Assembly: GCA_039818985.1 (NCBI GenBank) | Contig: JBCBSU010000001.1 | Coordinates: forward strand, 2,134,367-2,198,366 | Length of the DNA: 64,000 nt | Direction of reading: 5' to 3' | From: Pseudomonadota bacterium | GTDB lineage: Bacteria > Pseudomonadota > Alphaproteobacteria > Sphingomonadales > Sphingomonadaceae | Shown here: one piece after another, positions 8,223 to 16,791 of the stretch | Layout: each line of letters begins with the position of its first letter | How positions within the stretch are numbered: the stretch's first letter is position 1 | Made by a program: the position numbers and the translations under genes | The notes under the pieces: generated by a model | Told to the model about the DNA's origin: nothing | Databases searched by the model: none | The model's input: the letters and a program-made list of their open reading frames with translations, nothing else

Positions 8223-10274
8223 CTACAAACCCTCGCAGACATTCTGCGCGGCGGTGTCGAGAAACGGCGCGAACGGGCAATTGACATAGCGCAGCCGCAC
8301 CTGTGCATTGCCGAGATCGACGACAATGCGGTCGGCGCGGATATCCTTGGGGGCGTTGCCCAGCGCACCATTCAGCCGCACACCGGCATTATGCAAACCC
8401 AGAAAGCTGACCATATCGTCCTGGTCGATACCATCGCCCGAAACGCCAATGCCGCCGATAAGCTGATTGCCGCGATAAATCGGTACTGAACCCGGGAAAA
8501 TCTGGATACCGTTCTGCAAACGGTTGCGGCCAGCCGAATAGGCCGGAAGCTGGGTACAGCGCTGCGGCGTATCGGCAGATGCGCCATTGCTGCGAATGAA
8601 TTCGACATGCGCGCCAACATTGGGCGTCACCAGATCAGTCTGCAATCCCGTGGCAAAGGGGCTGAAATCCCCGATCGGAACCGAAAGCGGTCCGGGCGGA
8701 CGACCGACCTCACCGTCGGGAAAATAAGGCCGCGACAAATTACCACCCGAACGGTCGGCAAAGGCGAAGGTGCCGGTCAGCGCCGTCTGGTCGCCAAGGA
8801 AATTGCGCACCGCTGCGACATAGGAAGGGACATCAGCGACACCCGGAACCGCTGGTGTGGCCAACAGCTGGTCAGCGGCGCGAGTACTGGAGAAAAACGC
8901 TGCGGTCCGGGCCTTTTGCAGCGACACATCGGTGCCGAAAATCGGGCCATCGGGCGAGCGAACAATGCCGAGTATCTGGCCATTGGTATCGACCAGTGAA
9001 ATCGTCGCCTGCATCCGGCTGTCGAGCGGCCGGCGGATCTGTGCCCGTGCCCGGCTGAGCACGGTGAACGCCTCTTCGAGTATGGCGCGCACTTCAGCAC
9101 TGGTCAGCGGCTGGTTGACCACAGCGCCGTCAGTGCCGCCACGGATCGGAAAGCGGTTATTCCCGGCGCCATCGGTCAGGACAAAGGCATCGGGGTTGGT
9201 AAATTCATTGGCCCGTGCGGCGCGGATGCCCGAGGCTTCGCTGCCATAGGCAGTGCCCGCGACAATGATGCCATTGGTATAGCCGGTGACGGTGATCAGA
9301 TTACCGGCACTGCCGTTGATTGCGGGAAAGTTGTTCTGCAACGCGCCGATATCGCCGGTATCGGCATCGCTGAAGCGCAACGATGTACCGTCCACCGTAA
9401 TCCGGTTTGCACGGATCGCGCCGGGCGCGGCAAAGCCCTGACTCGCGGCAATGGCGATCGCTTCTTCGTCATCCTTGTCACGGTCGAGAATATTGGTGTC
9501 AAAGCCATAATCGCCATCGCCCATGATGCCGACTCCACCGACCAGAACGCCATTTTTATAGAGTGGTAGCCCACCTGGATCAGCAGCCAGACCCAGCGGT
9601 GAGCGTTTGGGGCCGATAAAGGCACTGACCCCGCCACCGGGGGCGAAACGCTGCGACAGGTCGGAACAGGGCAGCTGGCTGAACTGCACCCCGAAAAGCG
9701 GCCCGCTTTCAAGCCCCGGCGTGGTCGGCGCCGGCGGGAAATGCTGCTGCACGATCTGGCTGGCCGTGCGTGAGGTAAAGGCATTGCCGCCGCTCGACAG
9801 ATAGGCACCGGTGATTGCCTTGGCGATAGCGGCGGCGGCATTGGGCACCATCGCGCCCTGCAGTCCGGTATCGCCGCTATTGCCACTATCACCGGTCACC
9901 GTGCTCAGCCGGGTTTCAGCCGGGGCACCATTCATCCGAAACACCGCGAGCACATTACCGACACGATCAACCACGGCAATGTCGGCCGGCAGGTTGCGCG
10001 ACTGCGCTTCACCCACCGCTTGGGCGATAATCTGCTGCACATCAGTGACCGTAAGCGCCACCAGCGGCGGTGGCGCAAAAAGACCACCCGGTGGCGGCGC
10101 GGGTGCTGGAGCAGGCGCAGGAGCCGGATTTGGTCCCTGTATCGGCGGCGGATTGCCGCCACCGCCGCCATCACCACCACAGGCGGAAACGCTCGCCAGC
10201 ACCAGCGCCGATGACAGCGCCATGCCGGTGGCACGCCGCAGCCGCAAGCGCCAATATGCCTTGCTCTGGGTCAT
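8223..10274 (-). CDS. lipoprotein with two GlcG/HbpS-type haem-binding domains
   Basis: 683 residues. A lipobox (LASVSAC, lipidated Cys32) is followed by a poly-Gly and Pro/Ala-rich linker (residues 34-70), consistent with an outer-membrane-anchored lipoprotein on a flexible tether. Two repeated domains follow. The first begins LTVTDVQQIIAQAVGEAQ with IAVVDRVGNVLAVFRM; the second, near residue 390, begins LTSAEVRAILEEAF with ISLVDTNGQILGIVRS. Both end with a GGIGVSGDG-like motif, the hallmark of the GlcG/HbpS (DUF336) family, some members of which bind haem and respond to redox state. The ATG overlaps the TAA of the upstream cytochrome gene. In this operon a haem-handling or electron-relay role is inferred. 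Confidence 0.82.
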   Translation of the reverse strand: MTQSKAYWRLRLRRATGMALSSALVLASVSACGGDGGGGGNPPPIQGPNPAPAPAPAPAPPPGGLFAPPPLVALTVTDVQQIIAQAVGEAQSRNLPADIAVVDRVGNVLAVFRMNGAPAETRLSTVTGDSGNSGDTGLQGAMVPNAAAAIAKAITGAYLSSGGNAFTSRTASQIVQQHFPPAPTTPGLESGPLFGVQFSQLPCSDLSQRFAPGGGVSAFIGPKRSPLGLAADPGGLPLYKNGVLVGGVGIMGDGDYGFDTNILDRDKDDEEAIAIAASQGFAAPGAIRANRITVDGTSLRFSDADTGDIGALQNNFPAINGSAGNLITVTGYTNGIIVAGTAYGSEASGIRAARANEFTNPDAFVLTDGAGNNRFPIRGGTDGAVVNQPLTSAEVRAILEEAFTVLSRARAQIRRPLDSRMQATISLVDTNGQILGIVRSPDGPIFGTDVSLQKARTAAFFSSTRAADQLLATPAVPGVADVPSYVAAVRNFLGDQTALTGTFAFADRSGGNLSRPYFPDGEVGRPPGPLSVPIGDFSPFATGLQTDLVTPNVGAHVEFIRSNGASADTPQRCTQLPAYSAGRNRLQNGIQIFPGSVPIYRGNQLIGGIGVSGDGIDQDDMVSFLGLHNAGVRLNGALGNAPKDIRADRIVVDLGNAQVRLRYVNCPFAPFLDTAAQNVCEGL

Positions 10275-11740
10275 TATTTGAGCGTCCTGATAGTCTGGAC
10301 TGAACGGCCAAGCGCGCGCCGGAACGATGTCGGCCGGAATGCATTGGGCTCGGCGACAGCGGCATAGGCCTCGTTGATCTGGATACGCAGCGCATTGGCG
10401 GCACGCGCCGACACCGCGCCATCATTGACCAGTCCGGAGAGCAGTGTATCGACCGCCATCACCGATTGCACCGCCCCCTCATAATCGGTGAAGCGCGGCG
10501 ATATTGCCTCGCTGGCAATGGTCTCCATGATCGCAAAGGTCTGGGCCCGGGTAAATGTGCTGCGGGCGAAACGATCGGCAAGCCGGCGGGCAAATTGCTG
10601 CAGCTTGCGGCCTTCGGTCACCGCCGCCTGACGCCCCTGCCCCATGGCGGCGTGAAAAGCACGGGTGCGCGCATCATAATCCTTTGCCAGATCGGGCGCG
10701 ACGACACGCACTGCAGCCGCCAGCATGATCATATTCTCGTCATTATAGGGCGGCATGCCGGTCGGGATTGGCCGTCCCGGATTATCGAGAAATGCCGGGC
10801 GCGCATCGGGGTCGTCATAGATGCGGCGATGGCAGCTATGGCAGTCATAGAAATAGAATTCCGGGAACAGGCCCTCCATGGCAATTCCGGGTCGGGCGAA
10901 CAGGTTGAGCGACCGTTCGAGCGCCATTGCCTGTCCAACAGCCCAGAAGCGGACCGAGGATGGTCTGCCCTTGCGCTGGACATAATCGCCGTCGACATCA
11001 TGATGCTGTTGCAATGTCGAGAACAGGTCGAGCTCGAACGAGATACGCGGATGGCCGGCGGCCATGATGCGGTGGTCGACAAACTGACCCTTGTTGGTGC
11101 TGCCGAAATGGCAGTCGAGGCAAACGCTGGCACGAGCCTTGGGGTTATCGAGCGGGATCAACCCGCGACCGACATTGTCGCCATGGTCGGCACCCACGGC
11201 ATAATGGCTCGAGAGCCAGCCCGAAGAGGCGCCATGACAGGCCTCGCAGCCAACGCCATCGTCAAGCTGAAAGCGCGGCCCGGTGGCATGTGCCGGAGTC
11301 GCGTGGCAGCCGAGGCACATTTGCGCCGAGCGCGGATCGCCAATGCCGAGCTTCTTGCCAATGGCCAGGCTGCGTGCCTCGCCCAATACCCGGAAAGCCC
11401 GGCTATGCGCGCCGCCAGGGGTCGATTCCTCCTGCCAGCGCATCAGTTCATCCTGGCGCACAATCTCGCCATCAGCCTCATTGCGGCCATGGCAGGTCGA
11501 GCCGGCGCAGGTGGCAACGCCCATATGCTTGCCGCGTATTGCCTCGCTCGCGGCCTGCGCCTGCACCGGTTCGGGCGCCGCCAGGCCTATGATGAAAATG
11601 GTAATGAGGGCAAAGATCGCCATTGCGGCTGCGAGCAGCAAGGCGGGAACATAGCCGATGCGGCTTTGAGACGCGACCGCAGCAGCGGAAACAGCGTCAC
11701 GGTGCGCGGCGTGGCCACGCTCTTTCTCTCCATCCTGCAT
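10274..11740 (-). CDS. membrane-anchored five-haem cytochrome c (c554-like)
   Basis: 488 residues. A cytoplasmic N-terminus is followed by one hydrophobic segment (residues 30-53) ending in PVQAQA, either an uncleaved anchor or a long signal peptide. Five haem sites follow: an atypical CAGSTCH (four residues between the cysteines), then CLGCH, CEACH, CLDCH and CHSCH. Histidine-rich stretches such as SSHYAVGADHGD and DHRIMAAGHPRISFE could give distal ligands. The pattern resembles cytochrome c554-type multihaem proteins. The C-terminal 150 residues are helical and haem-free. It is the first gene of the operon; its stop overlaps the next start. Position and anchor suggest it carries electrons between the inner membrane and the outer-membrane part of the complex. 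Confidence 0.83.
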   Translation of the reverse strand: MQDGEKERGHAAHRDAVSAAAVASQSRIGYVPALLLAAAMAIFALITIFIIGLAAPEPVQAQAASEAIRGKHMGVATCAGSTCHGRNEADGEIVRQDELMRWQEESTPGGAHSRAFRVLGEARSLAIGKKLGIGDPRSAQMCLGCHATPAHATGPRFQLDDGVGCEACHGASSGWLSSHYAVGADHGDNVGRGLIPLDNPKARASVCLDCHFGSTNKGQFVDHRIMAAGHPRISFELDLFSTLQQHHDVDGDYVQRKGRPSSVRFWAVGQAMALERSLNLFARPGIAMEGLFPEFYFYDCHSCHRRIYDDPDARPAFLDNPGRPIPTGMPPYNDENMIMLAAAVRVVAPDLAKDYDARTRAFHAAMGQGRQAAVTEGRKLQQFARRLADRFARSTFTRAQTFAIMETIASEAISPRFTDYEGAVQSVMAVDTLLSGLVNDGAVSARAANALRIQINEAYAAVAEPNAFRPTSFRRALGRSVQTIRTLK

Positions 11741-11880
11741 CGTTATTACCTGCTCGGCGGCTTGGCCACCGGCCCCTCAAGTCCAACGATGCGACCCCAT
11801 CTTATGTTCTTGTATTAAACCTGTTTCTTCCCCCGCTTGCAAGGGAGAATGCTGATTATTTATCCCGTCTTGCCATGGCC

Positions 11881-13314
11881 TTATGTGCGCCGGATCACCA
11901 AATTGCGAATTTCTGTCATATCCTCCATGGCAAAGATGATCCCCTCACGCCCCAGCCCGGAATCCTTGACGCCGCCATAGGGCATATTGTCGACACGATA
12001 GCTCGGCACGTCATTGACCACGACACCGCCGACATCGAGCGTATCCCAAGCATCGAGCGTCTTGAACAGATCGCGGGTGAAGATACCCGCCTGCAAGCCG
12101 AACTTGCTGTCATTGACCTCGTCGAGCGCCGCGCCGAAATCACTGAATTTCGACAATATTGCCAGCGGGCCGAAGGCCTCCTCGCGCACTGCGTCGCAAT
12201 CGCGCGGAACATTCTCCAGCAATGTTGCCTCGAGCATCGCACCGTCGCGCCTGCCCCCGGTGAGCAGCGTCGCGCCCTTGGCAATCGCATCCTGAATCCA
12301 GCCATCGAGCCGCATCGCTTCCTTCTCGCTGATCATCGGTCCGACAAAGGTATTACGATCCTTGGGATCACCGGCGATGAGCGTCGCGGTTTTTGCCACC
12401 AGCATGTCGCGGAAACGGTCATAGATTTTTTCGTGGATGATGATCCGCTGTACCCCGATACAGCTCTGCCCGGACTGGTAGAACGCACCGAAGATCACCC
12501 GTTCAAGCGCATCATCGAGATCGGCATCCGCGTCGATGATCACGGCGGCATTACCACCCAGTTCCAGCACCACCTTTTTCTTGCCCGATTTGGCCTTGAG
12601 GTCCCAGCCAACACCGGGCGAGCCGGTAAAGGAAAGCAGCTTCAGACGCTCATCCTCGGTAAACAGATCGGCACCATCGCGGCTGGCGGGCAGGATTGAA
12701 AAGGCCCCTTTGGGGAGATTGGTTTCCGCCAGCACCTCGCCCATGATGATTGCGCCGAGCGGTGTTTTCGATGCCGGTTTCATCACAAACGGACAGCCCA
12801 CAGCAATTGCCGGGGCGATCTTGTGCGCCGCCAGGTTGAGCGGGAAGTTGAACGGCGAAATAAAGCTGCACGGGCCGATCGGCACCCGTTTCCAGATACC
12901 CTGGTACCCGCGTGCACGTGGCGAGATATCGAGCGGCTGGACCTCACCGGTCATCCGCACCGATTCCTCTGCCGCAATGCGGAAGGTGTCAATCAGTCGT
13001 GTGACCTCGCCTTCGCTGTCCTTGATCGGCTTGCCCGCTTCGACGCACAGCGCATAGGCCAGCTCGTCGAAGCGTTCCTTGAAGCGGTTGACACAGTGAT
13101 TGAGCACATCCTGTCGCTCATAGCTTGCCATCCGCGCCATCGGCTCGACTGCGGCGACAGCACCGGCAATGCCCTGATCGATCACATCGGGGGTCGCCAG
13201 GGCGGTGCGGAAGGCAACCTCACCGCTATATTTGTCGGTGACCTTCAGGTCGGTATTGGGCTGCGCTGCCTCGTTATTGAGATAGAGCGGGTAAATGTCT
13301 TTGAGTTTGGTCAT
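11881..13314 (-). CDS. NAD(P)-dependent aldehyde dehydrogenase
   Basis: 477 residues from the ATG at 13314, preceded by GGAAATC; an upstream TTG-type start in the repeat region is less likely. Family hallmarks are present: GPCSFISPFNFPLNLAAHKIAPA, KPASKTPLG (cofactor lysine), SFTGSPGVG, LELGGNAAVI (general-base Glu) and GQSCIGVQR with catalytic Cys near residue 285, then EEAFGPLA and the C-terminal PYGGVKDSGLGREG. It converts an aldehyde to its acid or acyl form in the cytosol. It follows the acetolactate-synthase-like gene, separated only by a REP-like hairpin, so the two may act on the same carbonyl chemistry. The closest subgroup looks like lactaldehyde/phosphonoacetaldehyde-type enzymes; the substrate is not certain. 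Confidence 0.9.
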   Translation of the reverse strand: MTKLKDIYPLYLNNEAAQPNTDLKVTDKYSGEVAFRTALATPDVIDQGIAGAVAAVEPMARMASYERQDVLNHCVNRFKERFDELAYALCVEAGKPIKDSEGEVTRLIDTFRIAAEESVRMTGEVQPLDISPRARGYQGIWKRVPIGPCSFISPFNFPLNLAAHKIAPAIAVGCPFVMKPASKTPLGAIIMGEVLAETNLPKGAFSILPASRDGADLFTEDERLKLLSFTGSPGVGWDLKAKSGKKKVVLELGGNAAVIIDADADLDDALERVIFGAFYQSGQSCIGVQRIIIHEKIYDRFRDMLVAKTATLIAGDPKDRNTFVGPMISEKEAMRLDGWIQDAIAKGATLLTGGRRDGAMLEATLLENVPRDCDAVREEAFGPLAILSKFSDFGAALDEVNDSKFGLQAGIFTRDLFKTLDAWDTLDVGGVVVNDVPSYRVDNMPYGGVKDSGLGREGIIFAMEDMTEIRNLVIRRT

Positions 13315-13324
13315 GATTTCCAGT

Positions 13325-13398
13325 CCGTTCGGGCTGAGCCTGTCCAAGCCCTGCCTTGATTACCAATAACGGCCCTTCGACAAGCTCAGGGCGAACGG
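13325..13398. repeat. REP-like inverted repeat (sphingomonad palindromic element)
   Basis: Two 28-base arms, 13325-13352 and 13371-13398, are imperfect reverse complements. They carry the CCGTTCG...CTGAGC..GTC.AAG core that recurs in intergenic regions of many sphingomonad genomes. The 18-base loop separates them. It lies between two genes of one operon, where such hairpins can act as partial terminators or mRNA stabilisers. Confidence 0.8.
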
Positions 13399-13406
13399 TT
13401 TTGCAC

Positions 13407-15053
13407 TCACACCTGCTTGCTCAGTTCCTTGATCTTGATGTTCAATATCTCGTCATTCTCGCTGTAATCCACCGGGCAGTCGATCAGATGCACGCCATCG
13501 GTCGCCAGACAATGGTCGATGGTCTGTTTGAGATGCTCGGCACTTTCGATGCGATAGCCATTGGCGCCATAGCTTTCGGCATATTTGACGAAATCGGGAT
13601 TGTCATAGGTCAGGCCCCAGTCCTCGAAGCCCATATTGGCCTGTTTCCAGCGGATCATGCCATAGCTGGAGTCGTTGAGAATCAGCACGGTGACATTGAG
13701 TCCGAGCCGCACCGCCGTCTCCATTTCCTGGCTGTTCATCATGAAGCCGCCATCGCCACAGATGGCCATCACCTTGCGCTCGGGATAGAGCATCGCCGAC
13801 ATCATCGCCGAGGGCAGCCCCGCCCCCATGGTCGCCAGCGCATTGTCGAGCAAAACCGTGTTCGCCTTGTGCGCATTGTAGTTACGGGCAAACCAGATTT
13901 TGTAGACGCCATTGTCGAGCGCGATGATGCCGTCGCCGGGCATGGCATCGCGGATGACCTTGACCAGATGCGGCGGGAAGATCGGGAAGCGCTGATCATC
14001 ATCGAGGCTATCGGTATGCACCTTCTCGGCGGCCCGCGCCTTGTACATCGCATCGAAATTCCAGTCGGACGAGACGATGATATCTTCCTTCATCTGCCAG
14101 ATGGCGTTGCCGATATCGCCGATGACCTCGATCTGCGGGAAATAGACCGGATCAACCTCGGCGGAATTCATCGACACATGAATAACCTCGGCACCACCGG
14201 CTTCCATGAAGAAGGGCGGTTTCTCGATTACGTCATGACCGACATTGACGATCAGGTCTGCCGCCTGAATGGCGCGATGGACAAAATCACCCGCCGACAG
14301 CGCGGCACAGCCCATAAACTCGTCACGCCGTTCATCGACAACACCCTTGCCAAGCTGGGTGGTGACAAAAGGAATGCCCGTCTTTTCGATAAACTGGGTC
14401 AGCATTCGCCCGGTGATGGTACGGTTGGCACCGCCGCCCAGCACCAGTATCGGTGCCTTGGCGCTTTCCAGTTTCTTCACCGCAGCGCGCACCGACTTGG
14501 CTTCGGCAACCGGGCGGCGGGTCAGGCTGGGCGGAATCGGCGTCGACTCGGTCTCCTCCGCCGCGACATCCTCGGGAAATTCGATATGCGTGGCGCCCGG
14601 TTTTTCTTCTTCGGCCAGCCGGATCGCCTCGCGCACCCGGCTGGGAATATTATCCGCACCGGCCAGCTGATGGGTGAATTTCGTGATCGGCCCCATCATG
14701 TCGACGACATCGAGAATCTGGAACCGGCCCTGTTTCGAATGCTTGATCGGCTTCTGCCCGGTGACCATCAGGATAGGCATACCGCCAAGCTGGGCATAGG
14801 CGGCGGCAGTGACCAGATTGGTAGCGCCGGGGCCAAGCGTTGCCATGCACACGCCGGTCTTGCCGGTATGGCGGCCATAGGTGGCGGCCATAAAGCCCGC
14901 ACCCTGTTCATGACGCGTCAGGATCAGCTTGATCTTGTCGGAGCGCGACAGGCTGTCGAGCATGTCGAGATTTTCCTCGCCCGGAACGCCGAAAATATAT
15001 TCAACGCCTTCTTCTTCCAGACACTGGACGAACAGGTCAGATGCTTTGGTCAT
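13407..15053 (-). CDS. acetolactate synthase large-subunit-like ThDP enzyme
   Basis: 548 residues. The N-terminal pyrimidine-binding domain has GVPGEEN and the catalytic glutamate in RHEQGAGFMA (Glu49). The middle domain follows, then the diphosphate-binding motif GDGGFMMNSQEMETA ending in NDSSYGMI. No regulatory small subunit is next to it, and the sequence flavour (biosynthetic FAD-site residues poorly conserved, KIWFARNY segment) is closer to catabolic AlsS-type or broader ThDP-lyase members than to IlvB. The expected reaction is decarboxylation of pyruvate or another 2-keto acid with carboligation or aldehyde release. The downstream aldehyde dehydrogenase could oxidise such an aldehyde. 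Assignment to the family is firm; the substrate is not. Confidence 0.88.
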   Translation of the reverse strand: MTKASDLFVQCLEEEGVEYIFGVPGEENLDMLDSLSRSDKIKLILTRHEQGAGFMAATYGRHTGKTGVCMATLGPGATNLVTAAAYAQLGGMPILMVTGQKPIKHSKQGRFQILDVVDMMGPITKFTHQLAGADNIPSRVREAIRLAEEEKPGATHIEFPEDVAAEETESTPIPPSLTRRPVAEAKSVRAAVKKLESAKAPILVLGGGANRTITGRMLTQFIEKTGIPFVTTQLGKGVVDERRDEFMGCAALSAGDFVHRAIQAADLIVNVGHDVIEKPPFFMEAGGAEVIHVSMNSAEVDPVYFPQIEVIGDIGNAIWQMKEDIIVSSDWNFDAMYKARAAEKVHTDSLDDDQRFPIFPPHLVKVIRDAMPGDGIIALDNGVYKIWFARNYNAHKANTVLLDNALATMGAGLPSAMMSAMLYPERKVMAICGDGGFMMNSQEMETAVRLGLNVTVLILNDSSYGMIRWKQANMGFEDWGLTYDNPDFVKYAESYGANGYRIESAEHLKQTIDHCLATDGVHLIDCPVDYSENDEILNIKIKELSKQV

Positions 15054-15244
15054 GATTACTAGGCCTCCCTCTCTCAGCGGACATAATGCGTCTTGCGGAC
15101 GACCCGTATGATCGACAGCATTATGGTGAGTCGCTGTCCCCCGGATATTCTCGTTACTGCATAAGCAATTATCGGTGGAATGTCACCCGGCAATGGCAAT
15201 GATTTCAGGCACCTGCCAGCGCCCAGTCACAGCAGGCGGCCAGA

Positions 15245-16189
15245 TCAATAACCCAGCGTCAGGTCGACCCGGTTTTCCAGCGGTTCACCGGCGACATAGG
15301 CCGCGGCATTGCGCAGAAACAGCGCCGCCGAACGCGGGAACATCTTCTGCTGCGCCCGGCCCGACAGATGCATCGATAGCTGGACATTGGGCAGCGACCA
15401 TAAGGGATGGTCTTCGGGCAAAGGTTCGGGCGTCGTGACATCGAGAAAGGCGCCAGCGATCCGCCGCGCTTCGAGCGCCGCGATCAGCGCAGGTTGATCG
15501 ACACAGTCACCGCGCGCAATATTGACCAGAAAGGCCTCGGGCTTCATCGCCGCAATTGCATCGCTTCCGAGCAAGGCGGTGGTCTCGGATGTCGACGGCG
15601 TGGCGAGGATGATCCAGTCAAATTCACCGATGCGATTCTGCCAGTCACCGGCGCCCCATATGCCCTGTTCGGGCCGTGCGGTGCGGGCGACGCCGGTGAC
15701 CTCTACACCGAAGCCGCGCAGCCTTTCGCCAATCGCCCGACCAATGGCGCCATAGCCGACAATCAGCGCTTTGCTGTCATGGAGTTCGACGGTGCCGGGC
15801 GAAGCGGTCAGCCATTCGCGCCGATCAGCGGCGCGCACCACATCGGGATAGCCCTTGGCAAGGCTGAGCATGCCCATCACCGCATATTCAGCAACCGCAA
15901 TGGTGTTGATGCCGACACCATTGGTCACCATGGTGCCGCGGGCAGCCAGTGCCTCTACCGGAAAATGATCGAGCCCGGCATAGATGGTCGATACCCATTT
16001 AAGCCGCTCACCCGCGAGCAGCACATCCTTCATCGCCCGCGGATCGTTCATATCGACCCAGCCAATATCCGCATCGGCAATTTCGGCTTTCGCCTCTTCG
16101 GGCGTCATGAACCACAGCGGCTCTATCCCGGCGGGCAGTTTGCCTTCGAGCAAAGGGCGTATCAACGCCGATATGACCGCTTTTGCCAT
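15245..16189 (-). CDS. D-2-hydroxyacid dehydrogenase (NAD(P)-binding)
   Basis: 314 residues. The Rossmann motif VGYGAIGRAIGERLRGFG lies in the middle. The catalytic residues of the family are visible: Arg in NIARGDCVD, Glu in TPEPLPEDHPLW and His in MHLSGRAQ. The enzyme reduces a 2-keto acid to the D-hydroxy acid or the reverse, in the cytosol. The N-terminal half (EEAKAEIADADIGWV, KWVSTIYAGLDHFP) is typical of the GhrA/phosphoglycerate-like branch. It sits 14 bases after the TM2-domain gene on the same strand and upstream of the acetolactate-synthase-like gene, another 2-keto acid enzyme. Substrate not assignable from sequence. Confidence 0.88.
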   Translation of the reverse strand: MAKAVISALIRPLLEGKLPAGIEPLWFMTPEEAKAEIADADIGWVDMNDPRAMKDVLLAGERLKWVSTIYAGLDHFPVEALAARGTMVTNGVGINTIAVAEYAVMGMLSLAKGYPDVVRAADRREWLTASPGTVELHDSKALIVGYGAIGRAIGERLRGFGVEVTGVARTARPEQGIWGAGDWQNRIGEFDWIILATPSTSETTALLGSDAIAAMKPEAFLVNIARGDCVDQPALIAALEARRIAGAFLDVTTPEPLPEDHPLWSLPNVQLSMHLSGRAQQKMFPRSAALFLRNAAAYVAGEPLENRVDLTLGY

Positions 16190-16203
16190 AACCCTATGCC
16201 GCC

Positions 16204-16680
16204 TCAGAACCAGGGACGGCTGTTGCGGACATATTTTTCCTGAAAATCCTCATCGCTGGTTACGAGGTAGATGATGAACTCGATAAAGGCGACGAGGCTG
16301 ACCCCCATCACCACGAAGATGCCAATGATGATGATGCTCAGCACAAAACCGATCAGCGTCGCCGACAGCATGGCAATGCCTGCACCATTATAGCCGAGAT
16401 AGAATTTGTGGACGCCAAAAGGGCCGAGGAAAAAGGCCAGCAGTGCCGCGACAATCTTGCTCTTTTCGCTGTGTGCCGTGGCCGGGGTAACAGCACCATT
16501 ATCGACACGAAACACGCTGAGTGCATCCTTGCCGTTGACTTCGAAATCGACGAGCGCGCCTATCGCCGGTGGCGCCTGCGCACTCCAGTCTTCCTTGCCG
16601 AACTGGTATCTCTGGCCGTCATCACCGGAAATCTGGCCTTTTCCGGTGACACGATCAACGCCAAGAATCTTGCCGCGCAT
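16204..16680 (-). CDS. TM2-domain membrane protein with an N-terminal OB/cold-shock-like domain
   Basis: 158 residues. Residues 1-60 (GKILGVDRVTGKGQISGDDGQRYQF, then GALVDFEVNGKDALSVF) look like a small cold-shock/OB-like beta-barrel. Residues 75-140 hold the TM2 domain: two hydrophobic helices around the signature FFLGPFGVHKFYLGYNGAGI. The C-terminus is a short soluble tail. TM2 proteins are inner-membrane proteins without an agreed biochemical role. The gene is 14 bases upstream of the D-2-hydroxyacid dehydrogenase, so probably co-transcribed, but no functional link is evident. Confidence 0.85.
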   Translation of the reverse strand: MRGKILGVDRVTGKGQISGDDGQRYQFGKEDWSAQAPPAIGALVDFEVNGKDALSVFRVDNGAVTPATAHSEKSKIVAALLAFFLGPFGVHKFYLGYNGAGIAMLSATLIGFVLSIIIIGIFVVMGVSLVAFIEFIIYLVTSDEDFQEKYVRNSRPWF

Positions 16681-16751
16681 AATCTCCCTCTCGTGAATCG
16701 TCGCTGGCCGCCAGAGTAGAGAAAAGCCGCGCCGCGAGGCAAGCGCGATCT

Positions 16752-16791
16752 GTCTGACATGCCAGCTTTTAGACGGATGACAATGTCAGAC
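16752..16791. repeat. 9-bp inverted repeat overlapping the cysS stop
   Basis: GTCTGACAT at 16752-16760 and its exact complement ATGTCAGAC at 16783-16791 flank a 22-base loop between cysS and the TM2 gene. The outer arm covers the cysS stop codon. It could be a weak terminator for cysS or an operator for the TM2 gene; there is no T-run, so termination is uncertain. Confidence 0.4.

Noticed and set aside
6514-8289. Plus-strand frame of 591 codons opposite the beta-barrel gene
   Set aside because: Antisense to a gene with clear barrel pattern and operon overlaps; the translation has no recognisable domain.
13356-15062. Plus-strand frame of 568 codons opposite the acetolactate-synthase-like gene
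   Set aside because: Pure antisense shadow; the minus strand carries all ThDP-enzyme motifs.
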